Shown: positions 52,585-62,110, counted from the first letter of the stretch. The stretch: DNA of 64,000 bases from Megamonas hypermegale (GCF_900187035.1 NZ_LT906446.1:1302001-1366000); one strand, 5' to 3'. Numbers and translations: made by a program. Notes: generated from the sequence alone by a model not told the origin.

Positions 52585-53271
52585 ATGGAAAATTTAAATA
52601 AAGCAACAAAAGATATACAGTATAAAGCCGTCATCTTCGACTTAGATGGAACACTCATAAATTCACTCAATGATTTAGCCGATAGCGTAAATAAAGTGCT
52701 TGCTTCTTATAACTTGCCAACTTATGATATTGAAAGCTATAAATACCGCGTAGGCAACGGCATACGAAAACTAATGGAACGCTCTTTACCTGCCGATAAA
52801 CAAGATTTACTCGATGAAGCACTCGAAAAATTCAAAGCTATTTATGCTAAGCACAATCTCGATAAAACACGTCCATACGCAGATATCATACAGTTACTCC
52901 AAACATTAAAAGATAAAGATATAAAACTCGGTGTTTGTACTAATAAACACGATGAAGCCGCTAAAGCAATCATCAAAACTTTATTTGATGAAAATACCTT
53001 TAGCCAAATCATCGGTGATAAAGCAGGATTAAAACGCAAACCAGACCCAGGCAAAGTCCTTGCCATCGCTAAAAATTGGGATATAGCACCGCAAGAAATA
53101 GCATATCTCGGTGACTCCGGTGTAGATATGCAGACAGCTGTAAATGCTGATATGCTTGCTGTAGGCGTATTATGGGGCTTTAGAACATCTGACGAATTAA
53201 AAGAAAATGGTGCTGATGTTTTAATCAATTCTCCACTGGAACTATTAACAGCAGTAAATTTTTATAAATAA
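52585..53271 (+). CDS. HAD family hydrolase, phosphoglycolate phosphatase-like
   Basis: A 228-residue HAD superfamily phosphatase of subclass I: motif I VIFDLDGTLINSLNDL near 16-31 with the nucleophile Asp, cap helices, motif II LGVCTNKHDE, motif III KRKPDPGK and motif IV YLGDSGVDMQTAV. It resembles Gph/phosphoglycolate phosphatases and pyrophosphatase PpaX, and the exact substrate is unclear. Start ATG at 52585 after AAAGGA. It lies 5 bp after the small DHPS-like gene and 27 bp before rlmD, so all three are probably cotranscribed. Confidence 0.88.
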   Translation: MENLNKATKDIQYKAVIFDLDGTLINSLNDLADSVNKVLASYNLPTYDIESYKYRVGNGIRKLMERSLPADKQDLLDEALEKFKAIYAKHNLDKTRPYADIIQLLQTLKDKDIKLGVCTNKHDEAAKAIIKTLFDENTFSQIIGDKAGLKRKPDPGKVLAIAKNWDIAPQEIAYLGDSGVDMQTAVNADMLAVGVLWGFRTSDELKENGADVLINSPLELLTAVNFYK

Positions 53272-53298
53272 GCTATAACAGAAAGGATTTTTTACTTA

Positions 53299-54672
53299 AT
53301 GAAAACAAAAATTCCTGTTCAATTAGGGCAGAAATATGAAATAAAAATAACCGGTATGGGACAAAGTGGTGAAGGCGTTGGTCGCTATGAAAATTTCACT
53401 GTATTTGTACCTTATGCACTTCCAGGTGAAACAGTCGAAGCTAAAATCACTTTAGTCAAAAAAAATTATGCTACAGGTGAAATCGTCTCTATAATCGAAA
53501 AAGCATCTGACCGAATTAAACCAATTTGTTCCGTTTATGATGATTGCGGTGCTTGCCAGCTTCAACATTATTCCTACGATGCTCAACTTCATGCTAAACA
53601 ACAAAAAGTCATCGACATGATGGAACACATCGCTATAAAAAAAGACATCATAATTCACCCAACAATGCCTTCTGTAAATGAATGGCATTATCGCAATAAA
53701 ATGCAATTTCCTATCGGTCGCACAAAAAAAGATGGTATCATTGTAGGCTGTTATGCTCATAGTTCACATAATATCATTAACACTGAAATGTGCCATATTC
53801 AAAAACACACTAATAATGTAATTGCCAATGCAGTTCGTGAAATGGCAACAAAATTTAAACTAAGTGTTTACGATGAAAAAACTCATTATGGACTTTTGCG
53901 CCATGTTGTCGGCCGCACAAATCGCGATGAAACACAAGCTATGGTCGTACTCGTCACAGCTCAACCTAAAATTCCTCGCGTTCGTGAAATCGTAAATTTC
54001 TTGCGCAGTAAAATTCCTAATCTCACTAGCATTGTCCAAAACATCAATACAGGCAGAAATAACATCATCATGGGCAAAGAATGCAAAATCTTATGGGGTT
54101 CTTCTCATATAACTGATAGACTAGGCAGTTTGAAATTTAAGATTTCCGCATTATCTTTCTTCCAAGTAAACACTGAACAAGCTGAAAAATTATATGAATG
54201 TGCTTTAAAATACGCAAATCTCACTGGTAAAGAAACAGTTATCGACGGTTATTGCGGTACCGGAACAATCTCCTTATTCTTAGCTCAAAAAGCCAAAAAA
54301 GTATACGGTATGGAAATCGTACCGGAAGCAATCCGCGATGCTATCGCTAATGCACGCGATAACAACATAAAAAATGCTGAATTTTTAACAGGCGATGCTG
54401 CAAAACTCATGCCTCAACTTTATCGCAAAGGATTGCGCCCTGATGTAATCGTAACAGACCCACCACGTGCTGGTTGTGCTCCTGAAGTATTAAAAACCTT
54501 TGCGGCAATGCAACCAAAACGCATTGTTTATGTATCTTGTAACCCAGCTTCACTTGCTCGCGACATCGCTATCTTAGATGAACTCGGTTACAAAGCATTG
54601 GAAATCCAACCTGTAGATATGTTCCCACAAACAGGACATGTTGAGACAGTTGTTCTTTTAAATAAAAAATAA
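53299..54672 (+). CDS. rlmD: 23S rRNA (uracil1939-C5)-methyltransferase family protein
   Basis: A 457-residue RumA-type RNA methyltransferase. It has an N-terminal TRAM domain (IKITGMGQSGEGVGRYENFTVFVPYAL), iron-sulfur Cys residues in CSVYDDCGACQLQH near 77-90, the SAM motif DGYCGTGTISLFLA near 318, TDPPRAGC near 395 and the catalytic Cys in YVSCNPASLARD near 418. Firmicutes carry several paralogues (RlmD, RlmCD), so the exact uracil modified is uncertain. ATG at 53299. A very long hairpin ends the gene. Confidence 0.92.
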   Translation: MKTKIPVQLGQKYEIKITGMGQSGEGVGRYENFTVFVPYALPGETVEAKITLVKKNYATGEIVSIIEKASDRIKPICSVYDDCGACQLQHYSYDAQLHAKQQKVIDMMEHIAIKKDIIIHPTMPSVNEWHYRNKMQFPIGRTKKDGIIVGCYAHSSHNIINTEMCHIQKHTNNVIANAVREMATKFKLSVYDEKTHYGLLRHVVGRTNRDETQAMVVLVTAQPKIPRVREIVNFLRSKIPNLTSIVQNINTGRNNIIMGKECKILWGSSHITDRLGSLKFKISALSFFQVNTEQAEKLYECALKYANLTGKETVIDGYCGTGTISLFLAQKAKKVYGMEIVPEAIRDAIANARDNNIKNAEFLTGDAAKLMPQLYRKGLRPDVIVTDPPRAGCAPEVLKTFAAMQPKRIVYVSCNPASLARDIAILDELGYKALEIQPVDMFPQTGHVETVVLLNKK

Positions 54673-54736
54673 ATATATCTATATAAAAAGAGTTTGGATT
54701 AACCAAACTCTTTTTATATAGATATATTTATTTTTT
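54671..54736. terminator. 59-nt perfect-arm hairpin (bidirectional terminator)
   Basis: Arms 54671-54697 and 54703-54729 are perfectly complementary over 27 bases with a five-base loop (ATTAA), followed by ATTTTTTTA. The stem starts at the rlmD stop codon and is unusually long for a terminator. Confidence 0.9.
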
Positions 54737-54985
54737 TACTATTTAATTCTACTCTTAATGATATATTAAAATAGCAAAACGTTTTTATGCTATATCTTGA
54801 CACTATATATAATTTATATATAATTTATATATGCAAATTATATATAAATTTATATTTATTTCTATAACCATAATTTATTAATAAATATATATTTAATATA
54901 TATTTAAAAAGGACTAAAAAAAATACATAAATATATTTACAAGCTTTTTTTGACTTTCTTACAGACAACTATACTATAAAATATA
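54737..54985. other. very AT-rich spacer before the restriction-modification genes
   Basis: This stretch is nearly all A and T with nested short palindromes such as ATTTATATAT...ATATATAAAT (about 54820-54860). It holds no gene that I can support. A TTGACT near 54951 with TATAAA 19 bp later, and TATAAT further down near 54981, may be the promoter of the following genes. Confidence 0.6.
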
Positions 54986-55008
54986 ATCGACAAAAGGTGA
55001 ATATAAAC

Positions 55009-56934
55009 ATGCTTAGATATAATATAATAGAAACTATTGGAAAGGAGTTTTTAACTAGCAATACAGAAACAGGTGAATATAGTTATGTTTACGCTGCTGG
55101 TGGAAAAACTCAATTAGAAAAAAAAGTTGGTCATCCTGTTTCCCACTTTAAATTAGATATCCGGTTTGAATATGATGATATTGTGGTTTTAGTTGAAACA
55201 AAACAACATTTTATTCTTAATGATGAAAAACAACTAAAAGATTATTTAGAAGAAGAAAAGGCACTTCATCCAACTAAAAAAGTAATCTGTATCTTAGCTA
55301 ATACAACAAATGATAAAATCAAAGTTTGGAAATCATTTATTGATAATGAACACTTATTAATCAATGAAACAGTATTAGATAAAATGTCCCATTATGTTAA
55401 ACTATTTAAAATAAATAAATCTAATGATAGAGAAACTGTACTGAAAAATACTTATTCTTTAAATGAATTACTGCACAAAAAAGATATAGATGAACATCTT
55501 CGTAGCCAATTTGTAGGAACCTGTTTATTATATATTAAGGATATTATAAAGAAAAAAGGTATTGTTTTAATCACAAAAGAATTCGTAAATTCTTTAAAAG
55601 AAATATGGATTTTAATGACTCCTAAAGGTATCCGAGGCGCAATTGAAGGTGTATTATCAGACTTACTAGATGGTTCTGACAATAAAGCTAAAAAGATTGA
55701 ATTACTTCAAAAAAATATTTTAGAAAATCAAAAAGTTAGAGCTTTAAAAACCGATGATTGGACTGAAATTCTTGAAACAATCATTTTAAAAATATATAGA
55801 TACATTGATACAGATAGTTCAGAAGGGCAAGACATTTTAAATATGTTTTTTATTGCCTTTAACAAATACACTGGAAAAGCAGACAAAAATCAAGCTTTTA
55901 CACCCGACCATATCACAGAATTTATGTGCAGAATTACAGGTGTAGACCGCACAAAACGTATATTAGATGCAACATGTGGAAGCGGTTCTTTTTTAGTACA
56001 AGCAATGGTAAAAGAGCTAGCTGATTGTAGACGAGGAAAAACAGAAGACGAAGCATTATCTCTTATGAAAAAAGTAAAAGAAGAACATATTTACGGTATT
56101 GAAATAGAAGAAAAAGCGTATGGTCTTTCAACGACAAATATGTTAATTCATGGCGATGGAAACAGTAATATAAAATTTGGTAATTGTTTTTATTGTAAAC
56201 AATTTATTATAAAAGCAAATCCAGATATTATTCTTATGAATCCACCTTATAATGCAAAGCCAATTGGTATTCCCGAAAAATATAAAATTGATTGGGGAAA
56301 ATCAAAAAATGGCAAAGAAGATCCAACAAAAGGACTAGTTTTTGTTCATTTCCTTTCAGATGTAATTAAAGAAATTAATGATAAAAGAGAAAAAGATGGA
56401 TTACCTCATAAAACTGTAAAAATGGCTGTTTTATTACCAGTTGCAACAGCAATTGGTAATAAAACTATTATTCAATCACAAAAAGTTTCTATGCTAAAAA
56501 ACAATACATTAGAAGCTGTTTTTACACTTCCAAATGATATTTTTTATCCTGGAGCATCTGCATCAGCTTGTTGTATGGTATTTACATTAGGTGAACCACA
56601 TATAAAAGCAGATGGAACCGTGAAAGAAACATTTTTTGGTTATTATAAAGAAGATGGATTTAAAAAGAAAAAAAATCTTGGACGTGTAGAACAATTTGAT
56701 GAAAATGGTAACAGTAAATGGAAAGCGATTGAGAACGAATGGCTAAAATTATTTAGAAATCATAAGGTAGTAGATGGTTTATCTGCCACCGCAGAAGTTT
56801 CTGGTAAAGATGAATGGCTTTGCGAAGCATATATGAAAACAGATTATTCTACTCTTTGTCAAGAAGATTTTCAACAGACACTTAATAATTATCTTGCATA
56901 TTTAATAAGAGAGGGCAAAATTTATGAATCTTGA
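55009..56934 (+). CDS. BcgI-like restriction-modification subunit: nuclease fused to N6-adenine methyltransferase
   Basis: A 641-residue protein. The N-terminal 130 residues carry a PD-(D/E)xK-like pattern, LDIRFEYDD...VETK, with Asp50, Glu63 and Lys65, similar to type I HsdR-N and BcgI-A nuclease domains. The rest is an HsdM-type methyltransferase: motif I DATCGSGSF at 320-328 and motif IV NPPY at 411-414, with an upstream FTPDHI helix. Length is close to what I recall for BcgI-A (637). Start ATG at 55009 follows AAAAGGTGA. It overlaps the specificity gene by 11 bases. Catalysis of excision on both sides of its site is inferred. Confidence 0.8.
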   Translation: MLRYNIIETIGKEFLTSNTETGEYSYVYAAGGKTQLEKKVGHPVSHFKLDIRFEYDDIVVLVETKQHFILNDEKQLKDYLEEEKALHPTKKVICILANTTNDKIKVWKSFIDNEHLLINETVLDKMSHYVKLFKINKSNDRETVLKNTYSLNELLHKKDIDEHLRSQFVGTCLLYIKDIIKKKGIVLITKEFVNSLKEIWILMTPKGIRGAIEGVLSDLLDGSDNKAKKIELLQKNILENQKVRALKTDDWTEILETIILKIYRYIDTDSSEGQDILNMFFIAFNKYTGKADKNQAFTPDHITEFMCRITGVDRTKRILDATCGSGSFLVQAMVKELADCRRGKTEDEALSLMKKVKEEHIYGIEIEEKAYGLSTTNMLIHGDGNSNIKFGNCFYCKQFIIKANPDIILMNPPYNAKPIGIPEKYKIDWGKSKNGKEDPTKGLVFVHFLSDVIKEINDKREKDGLPHKTVKMAVLLPVATAIGNKTIIQSQKVSMLKNNTLEAVFTLPNDIFYPGASASACCMVFTLGEPHIKADGTVKETFFGYYKEDGFKKKKNLGRVEQFDENGNSKWKAIENEWLKLFRNHKVVDGLSATAEVSGKDEWLCEAYMKTDYSTLCQEDFQQTLNNYLAYLIREGKIYES

Positions 56935-58045
56935 ATTTAAAAAATGGCATCAATATCAAATAAACGATTTATTTGATGTTGTTTACGGTGTTAATTTAGA
57001 ATTAAATGCTTGTATTGAAACCACAAAAAAAGATCCTGATTCTGTAAACTTTGTGTCCCGTTCAAAAGATAATAATGGGGTTACAGCATATGTAAAACTA
57101 ATAGAAGGTTTAAAACCACAAGATGCAGGAATTATTACTGTTGCTAGTGGTGGGAGTAGTGTGTTATCTACATTTGTACAAAATGAACCGTTCTATAGCG
57201 GGCGAGATTTATATCTGTTAATCCCTAAAAGCAAATACAAAAAAAATATGTCAATGGAAGTCAAACTATATATATGTACTATCATAATGAAAAATAAGTA
57301 TCGTTATAGCTTTGGCAGGCAAGCAAATAAAACCTTGCCATATATTGAGTTAAAGTTACCAACTAAAAACCATGAACCTGATTGGAATTTTATGGAAAAT
57401 TATATAAAATCATTACATCATAAACCTTTGACAACAAAGAATCATAATTATGATGTATTACCATTAATATATGATGATTGGAAAGAATTTATTTTAAATG
57501 ATATTTTTGAATTAAGAGGTGGTTTTTATAACAAAAAACCTGAACATTCTATAGAAGGTAAAATCCCATTTTTAGCATCTACTGAATCTAATAATGGAGT
57601 AACTGAATTTTATTCTTTAGAAGATATTAAAAGTTGGGATAAAATCGGAAATGAAGATAATACATTAGAAAAAAAATTATATCAAGGAAATTGTATTGCT
57701 GTAACTGTAAATGGCTCGGTATGTAATGCTTTCTATCAAAAAGAACAGTTTACTTGTAGTCATGATATTACAGCTTTCTATATTAAACAATATGAGATGA
57801 GTCCTTCCCTTGCAATATTTCTATGTACTATTATCATGAAAGATAAATATCGATGGTCTTATGGTAGAAAACCCCATGATATAAAAAAATTTGGAAAATC
57901 AATAATTAAACTCCCAATTAAACATAATTTAGATGGAACACCCTTTATTGATAACACTTATACATATTCTAAGAAAGGATATGTTCCAAATTGGAAATTT
58001 ATGGAAGATTATATTAAATCATTGCCATATGGTGATAGAATATAA
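56924..58045 (+). CDS. Restriction-modification specificity subunit with two target-recognition domains
   Basis: A 373-residue type I S-like protein. Each half contains the same order of elements: WHQYQINDLFDVVYGVN and WKEFILNDIFELRGGFY at the starts, SKDNNGVTAYVKL and STESNNGVTEFYSL, then CTIIMKNKYRYSFGRQ and CTIIMKDKYRWSYGRK. Both end in WNFMENYIKSL or WKFMEDYIKSL. Two target-recognition domains imply a bipartite DNA site. The recognised sequence cannot be predicted. It overlaps the methyltransferase/nuclease gene, so the two proteins are made together. No separate HsdR gene follows. Confidence 0.88.
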   Translation: MNLEFKKWHQYQINDLFDVVYGVNLELNACIETTKKDPDSVNFVSRSKDNNGVTAYVKLIEGLKPQDAGIITVASGGSSVLSTFVQNEPFYSGRDLYLLIPKSKYKKNMSMEVKLYICTIIMKNKYRYSFGRQANKTLPYIELKLPTKNHEPDWNFMENYIKSLHHKPLTTKNHNYDVLPLIYDDWKEFILNDIFELRGGFYNKKPEHSIEGKIPFLASTESNNGVTEFYSLEDIKSWDKIGNEDNTLEKKLYQGNCIAVTVNGSVCNAFYQKEQFTCSHDITAFYIKQYEMSPSLAIFLCTIIMKDKYRWSYGRKPHDIKKFGKSIIKLPIKHNLDGTPFIDNTYTYSKKGYVPNWKFMEDYIKSLPYGDRI

Positions 58046-58158
58046 GTATTTTATATTTATTACTTTATATAAAAATAGACATATATTATTTTTATATAAT
58101 TTTTAAATTTAAATCTTTAAAAATCTTAACTATTAAATAAAAATTAAGGAGCAATTTA

Positions 58159-59142
58159 ATGAAAATCTATGCCTTTGAAGTACGCGATGATGAAATCGAC
58201 TTTTTCTCTGCCATTTCTAAAAAATTAAATGTAGAAATAAGTTGCAGTAAAGAAATGCTTACACCAGATAATATTGATTTAGTAGACGGTTATACAGGTG
58301 TTACCATTTTAGGACAATATAAATATGACGCTAAAATGCTCGACGCTTTAAAAGCACATGGTATTTTATATTTAGCTACACGCACTATCGGTTACAATCA
58401 CATAGATGTCGAATACGCTAAAAAAATCGGCATTCATGTCTGCAACGTTTCTTATGAACCAAATAGCGTGGCTGAATACACAATAATGATGATATTGCTT
58501 TGCTTGCGCCATTATAAAGCTTCTTTATGGAGAACGAACGTAAACGATTTTTCACTAGAAGGATTGCAAGGTCGTCAAATCAAAGACTTAACAGTCGGCA
58601 TTTTAGGCACAGGCAGAATTGGCAAAATGGTATTACAGTATTTAGCAAGCTTTGGCTGTAAACTTCTCGCTTACAATTTAAGCCAAAATGAAGATGTGAA
58701 AAAAATCGCTGAATATGTAGATTTAGATACGATTTATAAAGAATGCGATATCATTTCACTGCATTTGCCACTGACAAAAGATACTTATCATTTAATCAAT
58801 AAAGACAGCATTGCCAAAATGAAACAAAATGTAGTAATCATCAATTGCGCACGTGGCGGACTCATGAAAATGGAAGACTTAATCGAAGGCATTGAAAATA
58901 AAAAAATCGGTGCATTAGGTCTTGACTGTATGGAATACGAAGAAGGTATCGTTCATCAAGATTTGAAAACCGATATAATCTCCAACCGTGAAATGGCTTA
59001 TCTACGCCAATTTCCTAATGTTGTTCATACACCACATATGGCTTTTTACACTGATGCGGCTGTGCGCAGTATGGTATATGGTAGCGTTGAAGGCATTTGC
59101 GCAATGCACCAAAATAAACAAATTCCTAATCAATTAAGTTAA
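58159..59142 (+). CDS. D-2-hydroxyacid dehydrogenase (D-lactate dehydrogenase / VanH type)
   Basis: A 327-residue NAD-dependent dehydrogenase. It shows the catalytic domain start with RTIGYNHIDVEYA, the Rossmann loop TVGILGTGRIGKMV near 150, the active Arg in INCARGGLM, the Glu in LDCMEYEEG and the His in HTPHMAFYTD. These agree with D-lactate dehydrogenases and VanH-like enzymes that reduce pyruvate or 2-oxo acids. Which 2-oxo acid it favours is not clear. AAGGAG precedes the ATG. It lies after the restriction-modification genes with 113 bp of AT-rich spacer. Confidence 0.9.
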   Translation: MKIYAFEVRDDEIDFFSAISKKLNVEISCSKEMLTPDNIDLVDGYTGVTILGQYKYDAKMLDALKAHGILYLATRTIGYNHIDVEYAKKIGIHVCNVSYEPNSVAEYTIMMILLCLRHYKASLWRTNVNDFSLEGLQGRQIKDLTVGILGTGRIGKMVLQYLASFGCKLLAYNLSQNEDVKKIAEYVDLDTIYKECDIISLHLPLTKDTYHLINKDSIAKMKQNVVIINCARGGLMKMEDLIEGIENKKIGALGLDCMEYEEGIVHQDLKTDIISNREMAYLRQFPNVVHTPHMAFYTDAAVRSMVYGSVEGICAMHQNKQIPNQLS

Positions 59143-59210
59143 GCTATAATCGCCGTCAATTTATTCATGGTATAATATTTTTAAAGATATTATTCCTTGG
59201 AGGTGTTATC

Positions 59211-59711
59211 ATGCAAGATATTTTAAACCGTACAAGTGTACGCAAATTTCAAACTAAAAAAATAGAACCTGAAGTATTAAAACAGATTTTACAAGCAGGT
59301 TTTAGTGCGCCTAGTGCTAAAAATACTCAACCATGGGAATTTTTAATCGTGCAAAATCCTCAAACGCTTGAAAAAATGTCATCGTTCACGCCTTATGCCA
59401 TGCCAATAAAAAATGCACCTTTAGGCATGCTCGTCTGTGCAAATATAAATTGCAATCCATTCATAGATTATTGCGAACAAGATTGTGCCGCAGCTACCGA
59501 AAATATGCTGATTGCAGCTAAAAAACTCGGCGTTGGCAGTTGCTGGATAGGTGTTTATCCTAATGCAGAACGCATTGAACCTATTCGTCAATATTTCTCT
59601 TTGCCTGAAAACATAGTGCCTTTATGGATGATTGCCTTTGGTTATCCTGCTGAAACACCAAAAGTAAAAAATAAATGGAACGAAAATAAAATTCACTACG
59701 AAAAATTTTAA
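59211..59711 (+). CDS. Nitroreductase family protein
   Basis: A 166-residue FMN-dependent oxidoreductase of the compact nitroreductase family. N-terminal RTSVRKFQTKKIEPEVLKQIL, FSAPSAKNTQPWEFLIVQ (FMN phosphate-binding), DCAAATENMLIAAKKLGVGSCWIG and PLWMIAFGYPAETP are typical. Short members like this act with NAD(P)H on quinones or nitro compounds. The natural substrate is unknown. GGAGGTG precedes the ATG at 59211. It ends at a strong terminator shared with the converging uracil permease gene. Confidence 0.9.
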   Translation: MQDILNRTSVRKFQTKKIEPEVLKQILQAGFSAPSAKNTQPWEFLIVQNPQTLEKMSSFTPYAMPIKNAPLGMLVCANINCNPFIDYCEQDCAAATENMLIAAKKLGVGSCWIGVYPNAERIEPIRQYFSLPENIVPLWMIAFGYPAETPKVKNKWNENKIHYEKF

Positions 59712-59713
59712 TG

Positions 59714-59755
59714 AAAAAGACCTTTAATAGTGTATTGCTACTAAAGGTCTTTTTT
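59714..59755. terminator. bidirectional terminator between nitroreductase and uracil permease
   Basis: AAAAAGACCTTTA and TAAAGGTCTTTTT pair, with inner partial pairing, between two converging genes. Confidence 0.9.
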
Positions 59756-59762
59756 CCGTTTC

Positions 59763-61034
59763 TTATTCTTTATTATCTATGCCTAATTTAGCAAAAATAT
59801 AAAATACAATACTTATAACCATACCGCAGACAACAGCAAGCCCCATGCCCTTGAGCTGAACAGGACCAACATTTATTGCGGCACCGCTGAGACCACTAAT
59901 CATGGTAACAGCTGTCAAAATCATATTCTTTGTCTTTGTATAATCAACTTTCTTTTCAATCAACATACGAATACCAGAACAAGCGATTACACCAAACAAT
60001 AATACACTAATACCACCCATTACTGGAGATGGAATGGAATGAATGAGTGCTGCTACTTTACCGATAAAAGAAAATACAATAGCAAAAACAGCTGCACCGC
60101 CAATTACCCATATACTGTACACGCGAGTAATAGCCATAACGCCCATATTTTCACCGTATGTAGTATTCGGTGTAGAACCAACGAAACCAGAAATTACATT
60201 TGATATACCATCAGCAAACAATGAGCGATTAAGTCCCGGATTTTTAATTAAATCGCGGTTTACGATACTGCTTGTAACGACTACATGACCGATATGTTCT
60301 GCAAATACAACGAATAAAGCTGGCATGATAATCATAATAGCATGGAAATTAAAGCTCGGTTCATAAAATGTTGGAACTTGTATCCATGGTGCATTTTCCA
60401 CAGCGGATAAATCTACAATACCCAAACATAAAGCCATGATATAGCCCGCTACTACGCCAATTAATACAGGGATTACGCTTAAAAAGCCACGACCAATTAC
60501 AGAAGCGAGTATCGCAACGCCCAATGTAAACACTGATGTAATCATAGCAAGTTCATTCGGTATGCCTTGCGTTTCCATGGTATTACTAACAAAGCCAGAC
60601 ATATCTAATGCCAGTGGCGCAAGCTCTAAACCGATGACAGCTACAACAGCCCCCATAGCGGCTGGCGGTAAAATGACATCAATCCAACTCGTTCCAACTT
60701 TACCTACAACGAAAGATAAAATGATAAACGATATACCAAAAGCAATAAAACCGCCCTGTGCATCGCCATAACTCATGCCACTTGTTGCCAGTACTGCTAA
60801 TACAGGAGAAATAAATGCAAAGCTAGAGCCCAAATATGCAGGCAATTTACCTTTACAGATAATTAAGTATAAGAGCGTACCAATACCATTCATAAATAAA
60901 GCTGTAGCTGGATTTACATGCAATAAAAACGGCACTAATACTGTTGAACCAAACATCGCAAATAAATGCTGTAAACTGAGTGGTACAGCTTGCAAAAGAG
61001 GAACTTTCTCTTCTACATCATAAAATTTTTTCAT
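59763..61034 (-). CDS. uraA: Uracil permease (NCS2 family)
   Basis: A 423-residue inner-membrane uracil:proton symporter with fourteen helices. It begins VPLLQAVPLSLQHLFAMFGSTVLVPFLL and has the half-helix segment LGSSFAFISPVLA, FAEHIGHVV (substrate-binding Glu in TM8) and GSTPNTTYGENMGVMA near 285-300 (TM10 with the second Glu). These favour uracil over xanthine transport. It starts with ATG at 61034 and is divergent from the guanine deaminase gene across 128 bp. No pyrimidine attenuator is recognised in that space. Confidence 0.93.
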   Translation of the reverse strand: MKKFYDVEEKVPLLQAVPLSLQHLFAMFGSTVLVPFLLHVNPATALFMNGIGTLLYLIICKGKLPAYLGSSFAFISPVLAVLATSGMSYGDAQGGFIAFGISFIILSFVVGKVGTSWIDVILPPAAMGAVVAVIGLELAPLALDMSGFVSNTMETQGIPNELAMITSVFTLGVAILASVIGRGFLSVIPVLIGVVAGYIMALCLGIVDLSAVENAPWIQVPTFYEPSFNFHAIMIIMPALFVVFAEHIGHVVVTSSIVNRDLIKNPGLNRSLFADGISNVISGFVGSTPNTTYGENMGVMAITRVYSIWVIGGAAVFAIVFSFIGKVAALIHSIPSPVMGGISVLLFGVIACSGIRMLIEKKVDYTKTKNMILTAVTMISGLSGAAINVGPVQLKGMGLAVVCGMVISIVFYIFAKLGIDNKE

Positions 61035-61162
61035 AACTGCCTCTCTTTCTAAAACTAATAAAAGATAAATTATAAACCCGCATTATTATAATAGTATCCA
61101 TCACTATATGTCAACGCATTGTGTTATAATATCTATGCAAAATTACAATAGGAGAATTATTT

Positions 61163-61636
61163 ATGTATAATCAAGAATTTATGTTAAAAGCAACTTCTGA
61201 AGCCAATAATAATTTACAAACAAATGAAGGTGGCCCTTTCGGTGCCGTTGTAGTTAAAGATGATAAAATCGTCGGCAAAGGACATAATCGCGTACTAATC
61301 AATCACGATCCAACTTGCCATGCAGAAATCGAAGCCATTCGCGATGCTTGCAAAAAATTAAATACGCACGATTTAACAGATTGCACGCTGTATACTTCTT
61401 GCTATCCTTGCCCAATGTGTTTATCTGCTATAATTTGGGCAAATATCAAAAAAGTTTATTATGGCAACACTGCTAAAGACGCTGCTGATATAGGTTTCCG
61501 TGATGATTTCATTTACAACTTCATTGAAGGCAAATGTTCAGATGCTTCTGTTTTGGATTTAGTACCTCAAGACCGTGATATGACCATAAAAACATTTGAA
61601 GCTTTCGCTCAAAAACAAGATAAAACAATCTATTAA
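61163..61636 (+). CDS. guaD: Guanine deaminase (nucleoside/cytidine deaminase fold)
   Basis: A 157-residue zinc deaminase. The catalytic HAEIEAIRDAC (His, Glu) near 53 and the CYPCPMCLSAI zinc ligands near 83 are complete. GGPFGAVVVKDDKIVGKGHNRV at the N-terminus and the C-terminal extension to 157 residues match Bacillus GuaD, which converts guanine to xanthine. AGGAG precedes the ATG. TATAAT at about 61125 marks its promoter. It is divergent from uracil permease, a plausible nucleobase salvage pairing. Confidence 0.9.
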   Translation: MYNQEFMLKATSEANNNLQTNEGGPFGAVVVKDDKIVGKGHNRVLINHDPTCHAEIEAIRDACKKLNTHDLTDCTLYTSCYPCPMCLSAIIWANIKKVYYGNTAKDAADIGFRDDFIYNFIEGKCSDASVLDLVPQDRDMTIKTFEAFAQKQDKTIY

Positions 61637-61650
61637 AAATTTATATCCAC

Positions 61651-61694
61651 AAAAAAAGATGATAAGCGCTTTATATATGCCTATCATCTTTTTT
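61651..61694. terminator. terminator between guaD and the thioesterase gene
   Basis: AAAAAGATGATAAG pairs with CTATCATCTTTTT, leaving a loop of about a dozen bases, between the converging genes. Confidence 0.85.
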
Positions 61695-61696
61695 AT

Positions 61697-62083
61697 TTAC
61701 TTATTCAATTTTGCCATGAATTTTTCATTATTTATGATAAAACGTTCATGCGTTCCTTTGCCAATTATCTTATCATCATCTTTTGCTTGCACTTCAAAAG
61801 TAAGTTTTCTGCCTTCAATTTTGATAAGTGTTGCTGTTGCGACGATTTCATCACCTATGGCACTCGGTCTATCATGTGTTATGTTAAGACTTATTCCTAC
61901 AGTGCCACAGCCTTCATCTAAATATGCATTAATGCAACTGCAAGAAGCTTCTTCCATTAAAGCACACATACACGGCGTAGCAAAAACATCAAGTGTACCA
62001 CTTTTCATGGCTTTAGCTGTATTTTGTTCATTGACAATTGTTTTAGCCACACCAATAATACCTGTTTTTAATTCTTTTATCAT
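61697..62083 (-). CDS. Hot-dog thioesterase, FlK-like family
   Basis: A 128-residue single hot-dog domain. Features: VFATPCMCALMEEASCSCINAYLDEG, with the ATP.. and Glu helix typical of this family, TVGISLNITHDRPSAIGDEIVATATL in the strand region, and GKGTHERFIIN at the end. This is the fluoroacetyl-CoA thioesterase-like group, whose natural acyl-CoA substrates are mostly unknown. Start ATG at 62083 is chosen over one two codons earlier because AAGG is better spaced. It is followed on the minus strand by the guaD terminator, and it lies after rnc but beyond its terminator. Confidence 0.85.
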   Translation of the reverse strand: MIKELKTGIIGVAKTIVNEQNTAKAMKSGTLDVFATPCMCALMEEASCSCINAYLDEGCGTVGISLNITHDRPSAIGDEIVATATLIKIEGRKLTFEVQAKDDDKIIGKGTHERFIINNEKFMAKLNK

Positions 62084-62110
62084 AATCATTACCTTATTTC
62101 TTTTTTATAC

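Noticed and set aside
54737-54985. The AT-rich spacer as a replication origin or attachment site
   Set aside because: It has short palindromes and low complexity but no DnaA-box array, no direct repeat partner after the restriction genes and no integrase.
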